DNA from: Bacteroidota bacterium
GTDB lineage: Bacteria > Bacteroidota > Bacteroidia > Bacteroidales > Prolixibacteraceae
DNA: 24,972 nucleotides
Direction of reading: 5' to 3'
NCBI GenBank assembly: GCA_030706665.1
Contig: JAUZOB010000006.1
Coordinates: 1 to 24,972, forward strand
The notes below the pieces were generated by a model. It saw nothing but the letters and a program-made list of their open reading frames with translations. It was not told the origin of the DNA and did not search any database. The position numbers and the translations under genes were made by a program. Below are positions 1-6,881 of the stretch, piece after piece (positions within the stretch are counted from its first letter, which is position 1; each line of letters begins with the position of its first letter).

Positions 1-341
1 CCGACTGAAGGAGAATTGAGCTGAGTCCCCATTCCCCGAATGTATATCGGTGAGGTTAGCTTAGAACCATATTCGGGCATATAAAAGTTCGGAACATATC
101 CGGAAAGATAGGTAAGCCTTTCTATTTTATTGGTTGTAATCGTCAGTGCCGGAAGTACGGTTGCCGATACTGGTAATTGGGAAAGGGGTTTATTGTATTT
201 TGGCGACTTCACAGTTACCTCATAAAGCGATACTTTTTTTATAGCGGTTGTATCTACTACATCTTGTTTGTCAGACTTTGAAAAGCCCAACATAGGTACC
301 AGAATAAAAGAAATAAAAATGAGACAATTAAAACTTTTCAT
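1..341 (-). CDS. TonB-dependent outer-membrane receptor, 5' part (cut by window edge)
   Basis: Only the first 113 codons lie in the window; the gene continues past position 1. The ATG is at 339-341. Residues 1 to about 21 form a signal peptide (MKSFNCLIFISFILVPMLGF). A short linker and a DEV-box-like stretch (SLYEVTVKSP) follow, then the beginning of a plug domain with the typical run L.VSATVL, YVPNF and IYIRGMGTQLNSPSV. There is no carboxypeptidase-like N-terminal extension, so it resembles metal, siderophore or vitamin receptors more than SusC glycan importers. By family knowledge it would be an outer-membrane barrel that takes up a ligand using TonB energy. The substrate cannot be told from this part. 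It follows a small exported-protein gene on the same strand (gap 124 bp) and is probably co-transcribed with it. Confidence 0.8.
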   Translation of the reverse strand, partial: MKSFNCLIFISFILVPMLGFSKSDKQDVVDTTAIKKVSLYEVTVKSPKYNKPLSQLPVSATVLPALTITTNKIERLTYLSGYVPNFYMPEYGSKLTSPIYIRGMGTQLNSPSV

Positions 342-465
342 TGAATAATATTTTCTGTTGTAATAAAAAAACGAACCTCCCGACATAAGTTAAGGAATTC
401 CAAGAGAATCTGCTTGTATTTTCCCTTATCGGAGTATTCTTCTCAAATAAGTAATCATAATTCTA

Positions 466-819
466 TTAACAACAGAAAGGAGGAGGATTGTTGTATAACT
501 CCCAACAGATCGGCTCTGATATGACTATTTCCTTCAGGGTCGGCCCATAAACCAGATGAATTGAATTTAAAGGTGGAACAAATGACTTTGAAGGAATTGT
601 GGCTGAAACGGATTTAAAGAAAGAGAATGAGGTCTCTGTTGACTGCACTTGATTTGAATGTACAGACAAACAGGTTGTAATATGTGTATTTTCGGTCTTT
701 TGATTTAATTCAGGAATAGCTACTTTATTCCCTTGGAAAGAGAAAAAAAAGCAAGCTATCGAAAGGAAAACCGTAGCGAGGTATGGTACGAGAGAATTAA
801 ATATCCCGAAAAAGAACAT
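466..819 (-). CDS. Small exported protein of unknown function upstream of TonB receptor
   Basis: A 117-residue protein that I do not recognise as a named family. It starts at an ATG (817-819). Residues about 8-28 are hydrophobic (FNSLVPYLATVFLSIACFFF) and should act as a signal peptide or membrane anchor, leaving about 88 polar residues in the periplasm. The mature part is rich in Ser and Thr, carries a few His residues, has prolines near the end, and finishes with the unusual tail NNPPPFCC. The two terminal cysteines plus an internal Cys in PICW could be structural or bind metal, but that is inference. It lies directly upstream of the TonB-dependent receptor on the same strand with no visible terminator between, so it may be an accessory of that transporter. 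A TAnnTTTG promoter element lies about 45 bp upstream. Confidence 0.6.
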   Translation of the reverse strand: MFFFGIFNSLVPYLATVFLSIACFFFSFQGNKVAIPELNQKTENTHITTCLSVHSNQVQSTETSFSFFKSVSATIPSKSFVPPLNSIHLVYGPTLKEIVISEPICWELYNNPPPFCC

Positions 820-860
820 AATCGACTTTGGTTTTTAAAAGGTTAAAAATACATACAACA

Positions 861-868
861 CAAAAGTA
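861..868 (-). promoter_or_regulatory. Candidate -7 element (TACTTTTG) for the small exported protein / TonB receptor unit
   Basis: On the minus strand this reads TACTTTTG, matching the Bacteroidetes -7 consensus TAnnTTTG, about 42 nt upstream of the ATG at 819. No clear TTG appears at the usual 19-21 bp upstream; the nearest upstream TTG is 25 bp away. The region is AT-rich, so a chance match is possible. Confidence 0.35.
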
Positions 869-905
869 TTAATTCAATTTCATTATTTTTATTCAATGCT
901 GTCAA

Positions 906-927
906 TTTATGCATTCTTTTGCATAAA
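906..927. repeat. Perfect inverted repeat TTTATGCA-N6-TGCATAAA, possible operator
   Basis: Arms 906-913 and 920-927 are exact reverse complements, with a 6-nt spacer (TTCTTT). The repeat lies about 38 bp upstream of the TACTTTTG element at 861-868 with respect to the minus-strand gene. A spaced dyad there is typical of a dimeric regulator site, but the binding protein is unknown and this role is inference. Confidence 0.45.
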
Positions 928-951
928 AGATAAGATAACTCTATAATTAAG

Positions 952-998
952 CTATCAATCTGAAAAGTTTACTTATACTTTGGCAAACAGATTGATAG
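952..998. repeat. Perfect 11-bp inverted repeat with 25-nt loop
   Basis: Arms CTATCAATCTG (952-962) and CAGATTGATAG (988-998) are exact reverse complements. The loop 963-987 contains TATACTTTGG. Neither side has a run of T as expected for an intrinsic terminator, so it may instead be a regulatory dyad or a weak end for the mannanase transcript. Confidence 0.45.
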
Positions 999-1175
999 TT
1001 TACAGGAAGACACAGTTACATGACACAAATTAGATTTTAATTACAATCCCAATATTCCAGATATAAATTTTAGAATTGCAAACACTGTACTATAATTCCA
1101 AAATCAGACTAGCTAACCGTTCAGCTTTAACCCTTTCATTTAATAGTCTGGATTTATCTGGTATTAGGATTTCTT

Positions 1176-2477
1176 TTATTTCTCCAATAAAACTTTCAGT
1201 CTGGAGTTGTATTTATGAACCAGTTTAATTGTTGAATCTGTATCAAATACTGCATTCAGTCCTTGTTCTTCCTGAGGCGGGTCACCCATCAGATCATCTC
1301 CTCTTTTCCAGAAAGGTTGTCCGGGTAACGGTCTTGCTGTTCCTCCGAAAGCCCAAAAGTTACATCCTGCAAATGATCCTTTTTGTTTGGCATACCGAAG
1401 TAAAACATTAAAAATGTCTTTATAGAATTTATCGCGCGAAATGGTGGAATCTGAAAGACTGTATTTATGATGATCACGGGGCAATCCGAATTCCTCAACA
1501 ACTACGGGTTTATTCAATTTCTTTCCCAGCTTAAAATGAGGAAGCATATAAGCATTTGCCTTAACGATTGCTTTATGAAGAGTTCCTGGTATATTCTTAT
1601 CCTTGATCCAGTTCCAGTTTTTAGGCCAAATATGCAAAGTAAGGTAATCAATGTTGCGATTGGCATGAATCCGTCGGTACAGCTTCATGTCATTCTCGCA
1701 TCCGATCTTTCCTTCCGACCCTGTTGATACCAGATGATTCTTATCAATCGATTTGATCAATGCCGCGGTTTTCGTTATCCACTGAATATAGGTAGGGATC
1801 TTTTCAATAGCCAGGGCTCTGGGCTCATTGGTTATCTGCCAGGCCATAATTGCCGGGTCCTGAGTATAAGGGATTCCGGTATAACGGTTGGTTCTGGAGA
1901 CAATATATTTTACATGATTATAAAATGCATTCTTAGAATTCTTGTTCGTAAGGAATTTTTTATCGTAGTTCTTAAATCTATTCCACCCATGAGAATAGAG
2001 GTAAGGGATTTTTCCTTTTCCGTTCCAATTCAGATATTGAGAATAACCACCGGACCAGTCCCATGTATTCCCGAGATAAATAACGGCATACATCTCACGT
2101 TTGCCCATTTCACTTAACAGAAAATCAAGACCAGCAAGAAGTGTATCGTTATATTGTCCTTGTTTTACCTGTAAGGTTGGAGTAACACGACGAGGTTGAT
2201 TATCCGGCCCTTCTGCACCGACCAGGATCCGAAGGTTGTTAATTCCGTTACTCTTCATGAAATCAAGCTCCTTAATTAATCTTTCCCGGTTCCCTCCTTC
2301 TCCTTCCGATGCAAGCAATGGACCATACCAATAGTTCGCTCCGATAAAATAATAAGGTTTGTTATTTATTTCAAAATGACTTCCGACTGTTTTTACGAAA
2401 TGGTTTTGTCCCTTTACATTGTAAGTAGTTAAACCGAGTAACAATAAAAGCCCGGTCATAAAAAATAATCTTCTCAT
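1176..2477 (-). CDS. GH5 family endo-beta-1,4-mannanase (GH5_7-like), secreted
   Basis: A 433-residue glycoside hydrolase. Residues 1-23 form a signal peptide ending near VKG|QN; the remainder is a single catalytic (beta/alpha)8 barrel with no visible carbohydrate-binding or type IX sorting domain. The acid/base glutamate is E218 in WQITNEPR and the probable nucleophile is E329 in VVVEEFG; other family hallmarks are the N-terminal GANYWYGP, NLRILVGAEG and LTLHIWPKNW. These fit subfamily GH5_7, whose characterised members cut beta-1,4-mannan and galactomannan. It is probably periplasmic, or surface-bound through another route, because it lacks a lipobox. It is downstream of the second GH5 gene (gap 167 bp) and may share regulation with it. 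Subfamily and substrate are inferred from motifs. Confidence 0.85.
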   Translation of the reverse strand: MRRLFFMTGLLLLLGLTTYNVKGQNHFVKTVGSHFEINNKPYYFIGANYWYGPLLASEGEGGNRERLIKELDFMKSNGINNLRILVGAEGPDNQPRRVTPTLQVKQGQYNDTLLAGLDFLLSEMGKREMYAVIYLGNTWDWSGGYSQYLNWNGKGKIPYLYSHGWNRFKNYDKKFLTNKNSKNAFYNHVKYIVSRTNRYTGIPYTQDPAIMAWQITNEPRALAIEKIPTYIQWITKTAALIKSIDKNHLVSTGSEGKIGCENDMKLYRRIHANRNIDYLTLHIWPKNWNWIKDKNIPGTLHKAIVKANAYMLPHFKLGKKLNKPVVVEEFGLPRDHHKYSLSDSTISRDKFYKDIFNVLLRYAKQKGSFAGCNFWAFGGTARPLPGQPFWKRGDDLMGDPPQEEQGLNAVFDTDSTIKLVHKYNSRLKVLLEK

Positions 2478-2515
2478 GAATCAACTTATTAAGATACCTT
2501 CTCCTTATGAAACCT

Positions 2516-2523
2516 CAAAATTA
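2516..2523 (-). promoter_or_regulatory. Candidate -7 element (TAATTTTG) for the mannanase gene
   Basis: The minus strand reads TAATTTTG, a full match to TAnnTTTG, 38 nt upstream of the mannanase ATG. No TTG is visible 19-21 bp further upstream. A purine-rich AAGGAGAAGG lies between it and the start, but about 20 nt from the ATG. Confidence 0.35.
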
Positions 2524-2644
2524 TTCAGAATTCAGAGTCCCGGGAAGATTGCCCTTATAGAATCTACATTTTGATCGATTCTTAACTTTAGAGTATTATT
2601 GCAGATCTGCTGTTAAGGAAAGAGAACGGGCCATCCAGGCCGGA

Positions 2645-4228
2645 TTACAGAACGACTAATTTAGACGCATAACGATTTGTTCCGTTATTTACTTCCACAA
2701 TATATAACCCCGTAGGCAGCTTATCCACATTTACCGGATAGTTATAAACACCGGGAATCATATTTTTCAAGTTCAAAAGATTACGCAGAAGGGAACCCGT
2801 TTGGGAATAGAGATTCACATTCACATCAGAGGTCTTTTTGAGATTAAACTGAATCTTCGTTAACTTACTCGGAATACAAGGATTTGGATAAACTGTAATC
2901 TCCGGAGCCTTCCCGATTCTAGCAACTGTATTTTTTGTTTTACGAATCAATCCGCTATTATCTGTCGCAACTGCATTCAATTCATAAAAGCCATCCTTCC
3001 CCGGAGTCCATAAGCAATTATAAGGAACCTGAGAGGACTCTCCGACTTTACTTCCATTTGCGTAGAATTCAATCTTTGCAATTGTTCCGTCTGTATCAAG
3101 GGCCTGTGCACTTATATTGACAAAAGAGCTTAAATCATAAACATCTCCAGTTACAGGAGTTTCAAGTTTAACGTAAGGAGTATTTCCAAGTGTACCTTTC
3201 AAATCTACAGCATCGGTATAATTCAGAAAGGTATACTCTACCTCGTCTACTATTTCATCGTGCTTAGCCCCTAACCATGTCCAACCCATGGCTCCCGCAT
3301 AACCCGTATTGATCAGGTTTTCATATGGATGTGCTTTACAGCTGGAACAGTCCGGATAAAATTCAGCTACAACAAGAGGTTTATCCAGCTTCCAATGTTC
3401 ACAGGAATGAATAAATGGCGACCTTGCACTTCCAGCCCAGTCATAATAATGCACGGTATAGAAATCGAGCGTTCCGTCGGGATCCCCACCTGCAGCGAAC
3501 AATCGCTTATCTGTATAATAGTTCTTATTCCCATCTACATCGGTTGCTGATGTAAAAGCCCACGCACCGTTTGTCACCTTTGCTTTGGGATCAGTCCGAT
3601 GAATCGTTCCGGCACATAGATTAATGAATCGTTGAATATTGAGCATGGGTACATGCCTGGTAAAATTCCACCCGAATTCCTGACTCATACCCTCCGGTTC
3701 ATTAAAAATCTCCCAGGCAATGATTCCGGGAGTGTCTTTTAATGAATCGACCATTGGGATCAATGCCTTCTCAAGATAGGTAATTGTTGCATCAACATTG
3801 GTCAGGATATTTTTTGACCGATCCGTAATGACCGTCCCATATGAAGTTCTTAGCATATCAAACGACCACAGACAAAGAATCAGTCCGATTTCATTATCAT
3901 TTGCCAACTTCACAATCTTCTTCAAGTCGGAGATGGTATTTTTACCGGGACCGGTTACCAGCTTTCCGGAGAACTGAGGAGTGATGGCACCATTCGTATG
4001 AACCCACAACCGCATCGAATTGCCGCCCGAATCGTGTATTTCACGAAATATTTTATTGAAAGTCTCAAAGTCTGTAGATCCTCCACCAATATCCCGGGCA
4101 AAGTTCACCCATGCAATATTCGCCCCGTTTAGAAATAACTCCTGATTGTTGTAAGAGATTCTGTTTTTCTGAGCAAAAGACAGTAACGGTAAAAAGGATA
4201 ATAAGATGAACCACAGAAAGTGTTTCAT
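2645..4228 (-). CDS. GH5-like glycoside hydrolase with Ig-like and type IX secretion C-terminal domains
   Basis: From the ATG at 4226-4228 the protein has 527 residues. Residues 1-20 are a clean signal peptide (MKHFLWFILLSFLPLLSFAQ). The catalytic domain spans about 24-345, with NSMRLWVH, acid/base E177 in AWEIFNEPEG and nucleophile E289 in LVVAEFYPD. An Ig-like domain follows at about 352-435 (DTDGTIAKIEFYANG...). Residues about 445-527 are a type IX secretion sorting domain, starting VYPNP and ending YASKLVVL. It should therefore be exported to the cell surface or medium. Reading upstream in frame gives an ATG at 4258 and a TTG at 4264, but both fall inside a hairpin (4251-4281) and would put charged residues ahead of the signal peptide, so 4228 is preferred. 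Substrate (mannan, glucan or other beta-1,4-glycan) is unresolved. Confidence 0.82.
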   Translation of the reverse strand: MKHFLWFILLSFLPLLSFAQKNRISYNNQELFLNGANIAWVNFARDIGGGSTDFETFNKIFREIHDSGGNSMRLWVHTNGAITPQFSGKLVTGPGKNTISDLKKIVKLANDNEIGLILCLWSFDMLRTSYGTVITDRSKNILTNVDATITYLEKALIPMVDSLKDTPGIIAWEIFNEPEGMSQEFGWNFTRHVPMLNIQRFINLCAGTIHRTDPKAKVTNGAWAFTSATDVDGNKNYYTDKRLFAAGGDPDGTLDFYTVHYYDWAGSARSPFIHSCEHWKLDKPLVVAEFYPDCSSCKAHPYENLINTGYAGAMGWTWLGAKHDEIVDEVEYTFLNYTDAVDLKGTLGNTPYVKLETPVTGDVYDLSSFVNISAQALDTDGTIAKIEFYANGSKVGESSQVPYNCLWTPGKDGFYELNAVATDNSGLIRKTKNTVARIGKAPEITVYPNPCIPSKLTKIQFNLKKTSDVNVNLYSQTGSLLRNLLNLKNMIPGVYNYPVNVDKLPTGLYIVEVNNGTNRYASKLVVL

Positions 4229-4250
4229 GATCGGAAAACGGAAAAAGTAC

Positions 4251-4281
4251 AAGGCCATCTTCAATGACTGAAAATGGCCTT
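4251..4281 (-). terminator. Hairpin with T-rich tail after the alpha-oxoamine synthase gene
   Basis: On the minus strand a 13-bp stem (AAGGCCATTTTCA against TGAAGATGGCCTT, one mismatch) with a 5-nt loop (GTCAT) is followed by GTACTTTTTCC. It lies 24 bp past the stop of the synthase gene at 4305 and ends 22 bp before the GH5 start at 4228. It is best read as an intrinsic terminator, or as a leader attenuator for the GH5 gene. The T tract is interrupted, so efficiency is uncertain. Confidence 0.55.
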
Positions 4282-4304
4282 TCTGATATATCTTAAAACT
4301 TTAC

Positions 4305-5552
4305 TTATCGAACAACTTCTGCAAACTGAGTTGTTGAATATTTTCCATCTTCAAGCTTCTTGCGTACATCAGCAAAAGCTTTAATGGTGTATTCAACATC
4401 CTCCAATGTATGGTCTGCAGTCGGAATAAGACGTAATAAGAGCTGTCCTTTAGGAATTACAGGGTAAACGACAATAGAACAGAACACATTATAATTTTCT
4501 CTCAGGTCCATTACCACATTGGTTCCCTCATTTACACTTCCTGAAAGATATACAGGAGTAACCGGAGAGTTTGTAGCTCCAAGATTAAATCCCATTGTTT
4601 TCAGTCCTCCTTGCAACGCATTTACAATAGTCCACAATCTTTCACGAAGCTCAGGCTTTGTACGAATCAGTTCTAGTCGTTTCAAAGCACCGATAACCAT
4701 TGGCATAGGCAGTGATTTCGCAAAAGTCTGAGAACGCATATTATAGCGAAGGTAATTGCAAATATCTTCATCACCTGCGACAAATGCTCCGATTCCAGCC
4801 ATTGCTTTGGCAAAAGTACCAAAATACAGGTCAATCTTGTCAGATACTCCAAAGTGTTCAGGAGTACCGGCACCAGTTTTTCCCATTGCACCAAATCCGT
4901 GAGCATCATCAACCAGAATTCGGAAATCAAATTCGTCTTTAAAACGAACGATTTCATCCAGTTTACCCATATCACCAGACATACCGAATACACCTTCGGT
5001 GATGACAAGGATCCCGCCTTTGGTTGTTGCTGTTAATTTAGCAGCATGTTCCAGTTGCTTCCGCAAACTGTCCATGTCATTATGAGCATAAACGAAGCGT
5101 TTTCCCATGTGAAGGCGAACACCGTCGATAATACAGGCATGTGCTTCTGAATCATATACGATTACATCGTTTCGACCACAAATGCAATCAATAATAGAAA
5201 CCATTCCCTGATAACCGTAGTTCAAAAGAAAAGCATCATGTTTCCCGACAAAATCAGCAAGATTCTTTTCCAGTTCTTCGTGTTTATTGGTCTGTCCTGA
5301 CATCATACGAGCCCCCATTGGATAGGCCATACCCCATTCAGCAGCAGCCTCAGCGTCCACTTTACGAACTTCAGGATGATTTGCAAGTCCCAGATAATTA
5401 TTCAAGCTCCAGGTTAAGACCTCTTTCCCTCTGAAACGCATCCGTGGCCCGATTTCACCTTCAAGTTTAGGGAAGGCGAAATACCCGTGAGCTTGTTTTT
5501 GATATTGACCAATATTCCCTTTATCGGTCTTTATTTTTTCAAAAATATCCAC
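4305..5552 (-). CDS. PLP-dependent alpha-oxoamine synthase (serine palmitoyltransferase / KBL family)
   Basis: A 415-residue fold-type I PLP enzyme that joins an amino acid to an acyl thioester with loss of CO2. Visible landmarks: H138 in SEAHACIIDG (ring stacking), D215 and H218 in LVDDAHGFG, the Schiff-base lysine K249 in FGTFAKAMAG, and R374 near the C-terminus in LLLRLIPT (carboxylate binding). Length fits the family. Members in Bacteroidetes make 3-ketosphinganine (serine palmitoyltransferase) or sulfonolipid precursors from cysteate; others are 2-amino-3-ketobutyrate CoA ligase or 8-amino-7-oxononanoate synthase. No threonine dehydrogenase or biotin genes lie nearby, so a lipid role is favoured but not proven. 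It is cytosolic, transcribed alone from the promoter at 5582-5612, and divergent from bamD. Confidence 0.8.
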   Translation of the reverse strand: MDIFEKIKTDKGNIGQYQKQAHGYFAFPKLEGEIGPRMRFRGKEVLTWSLNNYLGLANHPEVRKVDAEAAAEWGMAYPMGARMMSGQTNKHEELEKNLADFVGKHDAFLLNYGYQGMVSIIDCICGRNDVIVYDSEAHACIIDGVRLHMGKRFVYAHNDMDSLRKQLEHAAKLTATTKGGILVITEGVFGMSGDMGKLDEIVRFKDEFDFRILVDDAHGFGAMGKTGAGTPEHFGVSDKIDLYFGTFAKAMAGIGAFVAGDEDICNYLRYNMRSQTFAKSLPMPMVIGALKRLELIRTKPELRERLWTIVNALQGGLKTMGFNLGATNSPVTPVYLSGSVNEGTNVVMDLRENYNVFCSIVVYPVIPKGQLLLRLIPTADHTLEDVEYTIKAFADVRKKLEDGKYSTTQFAEVVR

Positions 5553-5581
5553 GATCGTATAAATTTTAGATTAGACTTTTG

Positions 5582-5612
5582 CAAAAGTAAACTTTTTTGT
5601 ATTATCGACAAA
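5582..5612 (-). promoter_or_regulatory. Bacteroidetes-type promoter for the alpha-oxoamine synthase gene
   Basis: The minus strand carries TTTG (5609-5612), a 19-bp spacer, then TACTTTTG (5582-5589). This matches the Bacteroidetes primary sigma factor promoter TTTG-N19-TAnnTTTG in both elements and spacing. The -7 element ends 29 nt upstream of the ATG at 5552. Confidence 0.65.
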
Positions 5613-5688
5613 CTGTTAAATCTAGTGAAAACCTTCTTCGTTTAAAAGAAAACTACCATATTTGCGTTATAGAGAAACGAAAAATATA

Positions 5689-5696
5689 TATTTTTG
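5689..5696 (+). promoter_or_regulatory. Candidate -7 element (TATTTTTG) for the bamD operon
   Basis: TATTTTTG matches TAnnTTTG and lies only 13 bp before the ATG at 5710. A TTTG at 5661-5664 is 24 bp upstream, longer than the usual 19-21. If used, transcription would begin near 5703, which excludes the upstream TTG at 5662 and the ATG at 5701 and leaves a very short leader. Confidence 0.45.
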
Positions 5697-5709
5697 CAAA
5701 ATGTTTCAG

Positions 5710-6519
5710 ATGAAGAAAAATAAGTTTTTAGCTATAGCCCTGACGGCTTTGCTCTTCACATCATGTGGGGACTATAATAAAGTACTGATGAGTTCAGACA
5801 ATGAATTCAAGTACAAACGCGCCGTTGAATACTATAACAGCAAAGATTTTACGAAGTCTTCCCAGATTCTTAATGATTTGGTTCGCGTATACAACGGAAC
5901 AAGCAAAGCCGACGATGTATACTATTACCTTGCGAAGAGTTATATGGGACAGAAAGATTATCTTTCTGCCGGAACTTATTTTAAACGCCTTGTAAAAGAG
6001 TACCCACGTAGCGAATTCGCTGAAGAATCACAATTCATGGTAGGCTACTGTTTCTATCTCGACTCACCGAAACCACGTCTTGATCAAACTGTAACCGAAC
6101 AGGGAATTGATGCCCTACAGCTCTTCATCAACTTATTTCCTTCAAGCAGCCGGGTCGAAGAAGCAACTCGACTAATCGACGAGATGCGCGATAAGATGGC
6201 CTATAAAGCTTTCCTAAATGCGAAACTTTATTACGACCTGGGGTACTACAAATCATCTGTTGTTGCTCTTACAAACTGCATTAAGGATTTCCCTGAAACA
6301 AAATACCGCGAAGAACTAATGTTCATGTTGCTTAAATCGAAATTCCTACTTGCAGTTAACAGTATAGAAGATAAAAAACGAGAACGCGCAAGCACTGCTC
6401 TCGATGAATATTACACTTTTATTGATGAATTCCCCAAAAGTCAGAACCGGAAAGAAGCGGAAAGACTTTTTAACGAATTATCAAAGATGAATAAAACAGA
6501 AGACAAAAACGCTCAATAG
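5710..6519 (+). CDS. bamD: Outer membrane assembly lipoprotein BamD
   Basis: A 269-residue lipoprotein from the chosen ATG at 5710. The N-terminus MKKNKFLAIALTALLFTSC ends in a lipobox (LFTSC, lipidated C19), followed by GDYNK. The rest is a string of TPR-like helices; recognisable stretches are YYLAKSYMGQKDYLSAGTYF and RLVKEYPRSEFAEESQFMVG, which are strongly BamD-like. BamD sits on the periplasmic face of the outer membrane and works with BamA to insert beta-barrel proteins. It heads the five-gene run with rpoZ (3-bp gap) and coaBC, an arrangement common in Bacteroidetes. Upstream in-frame starts (TTG 5662, ATG 5701) are less likely because of the promoter element at 5689-5696 and the signal peptide. 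Confidence 0.9.
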   Translation: MKKNKFLAIALTALLFTSCGDYNKVLMSSDNEFKYKRAVEYYNSKDFTKSSQILNDLVRVYNGTSKADDVYYYLAKSYMGQKDYLSAGTYFKRLVKEYPRSEFAEESQFMVGYCFYLDSPKPRLDQTVTEQGIDALQLFINLFPSSSRVEEATRLIDEMRDKMAYKAFLNAKLYYDLGYYKSSVVALTNCIKDFPETKYREELMFMLLKSKFLLAVNSIEDKKRERASTALDEYYTFIDEFPKSQNRKEAERLFNELSKMNKTEDKNAQ

Positions 6520-6522
6520 CAT

Positions 6523-6876
6523 ATGGATTACAAAAAAGTAAAAGCTGATTCTACTACAAATCCAAGAAATCTGGAAGCGCTAGTCAGCGATACCGGCAAC
6601 ATTTATGAAACCTTGATGATTTTAGCCAAAAGAGCTAATCAGATCAGTTCCGAAATGAAAGAAGAACTAAACCAGAAACTTCAGGAGTTTGCCTCCTATA
6701 CCGACAATCTGGAAGAAGTATTCGAAAATCGTGAACAAATCGAGATTTCCAAATATTACGAACGTCTGCCCAAAGCTACCCTGATTGCACTTCAGGAGTA
6801 TGTTGAGAAACAAATCTATTCCCGTAACCCGGCAAAAGAATCCCGGAATAAAGAAAAAGAATTATTAGAGGAATAG
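6523..6876 (+). CDS. rpoZ: RNA polymerase omega subunit (Rpb6/RpoZ family)
   Basis: A 117-residue protein with the omega/Rpb6 core at about residues 26-70: NIYETLMILAKRANQIS resembles the conserved segment that clamps the C-terminal tail of beta-prime. It is longer than the E. coli omega (about 90 residues), with a charged Glu/Lys-rich C-terminus as in Bacteroidetes versions. It lies 3 bp after bamD and 5 bp before coaBC, so the three are translated from one transcript. Pairing of rpoZ with coaBC is widespread in bacteria, which supports the assignment. Confidence 0.85.
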   Translation: MDYKKVKADSTTNPRNLEALVSDTGNIYETLMILAKRANQISSEMKEELNQKLQEFASYTDNLEEVFENREQIEISKYYERLPKATLIALQEYVEKQIYSRNPAKESRNKEKELLEE

Positions 6877-6881
6877 TTAGA

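Larger units (their letters stand above)
820..1175. other. Gene-free 356-bp spacer with two inverted repeats
   Basis: No supported coding sequence. This AT-rich stretch separates the 3' end of the mannanase gene from the 5' end of the small exported-protein gene (both minus strand). It contains the -7 element at 861-868, a perfect 8-bp inverted repeat at 906-927 and a perfect 11-bp inverted repeat at 952-998. The rest shows nothing I can interpret. Confidence 0.7.

Noticed and set aside
5662..5709. N-terminal extension of BamD from a TTG at 5662
   Set aside because: It would place charged residues before the lipoprotein signal and overlaps the likely -7 promoter element.
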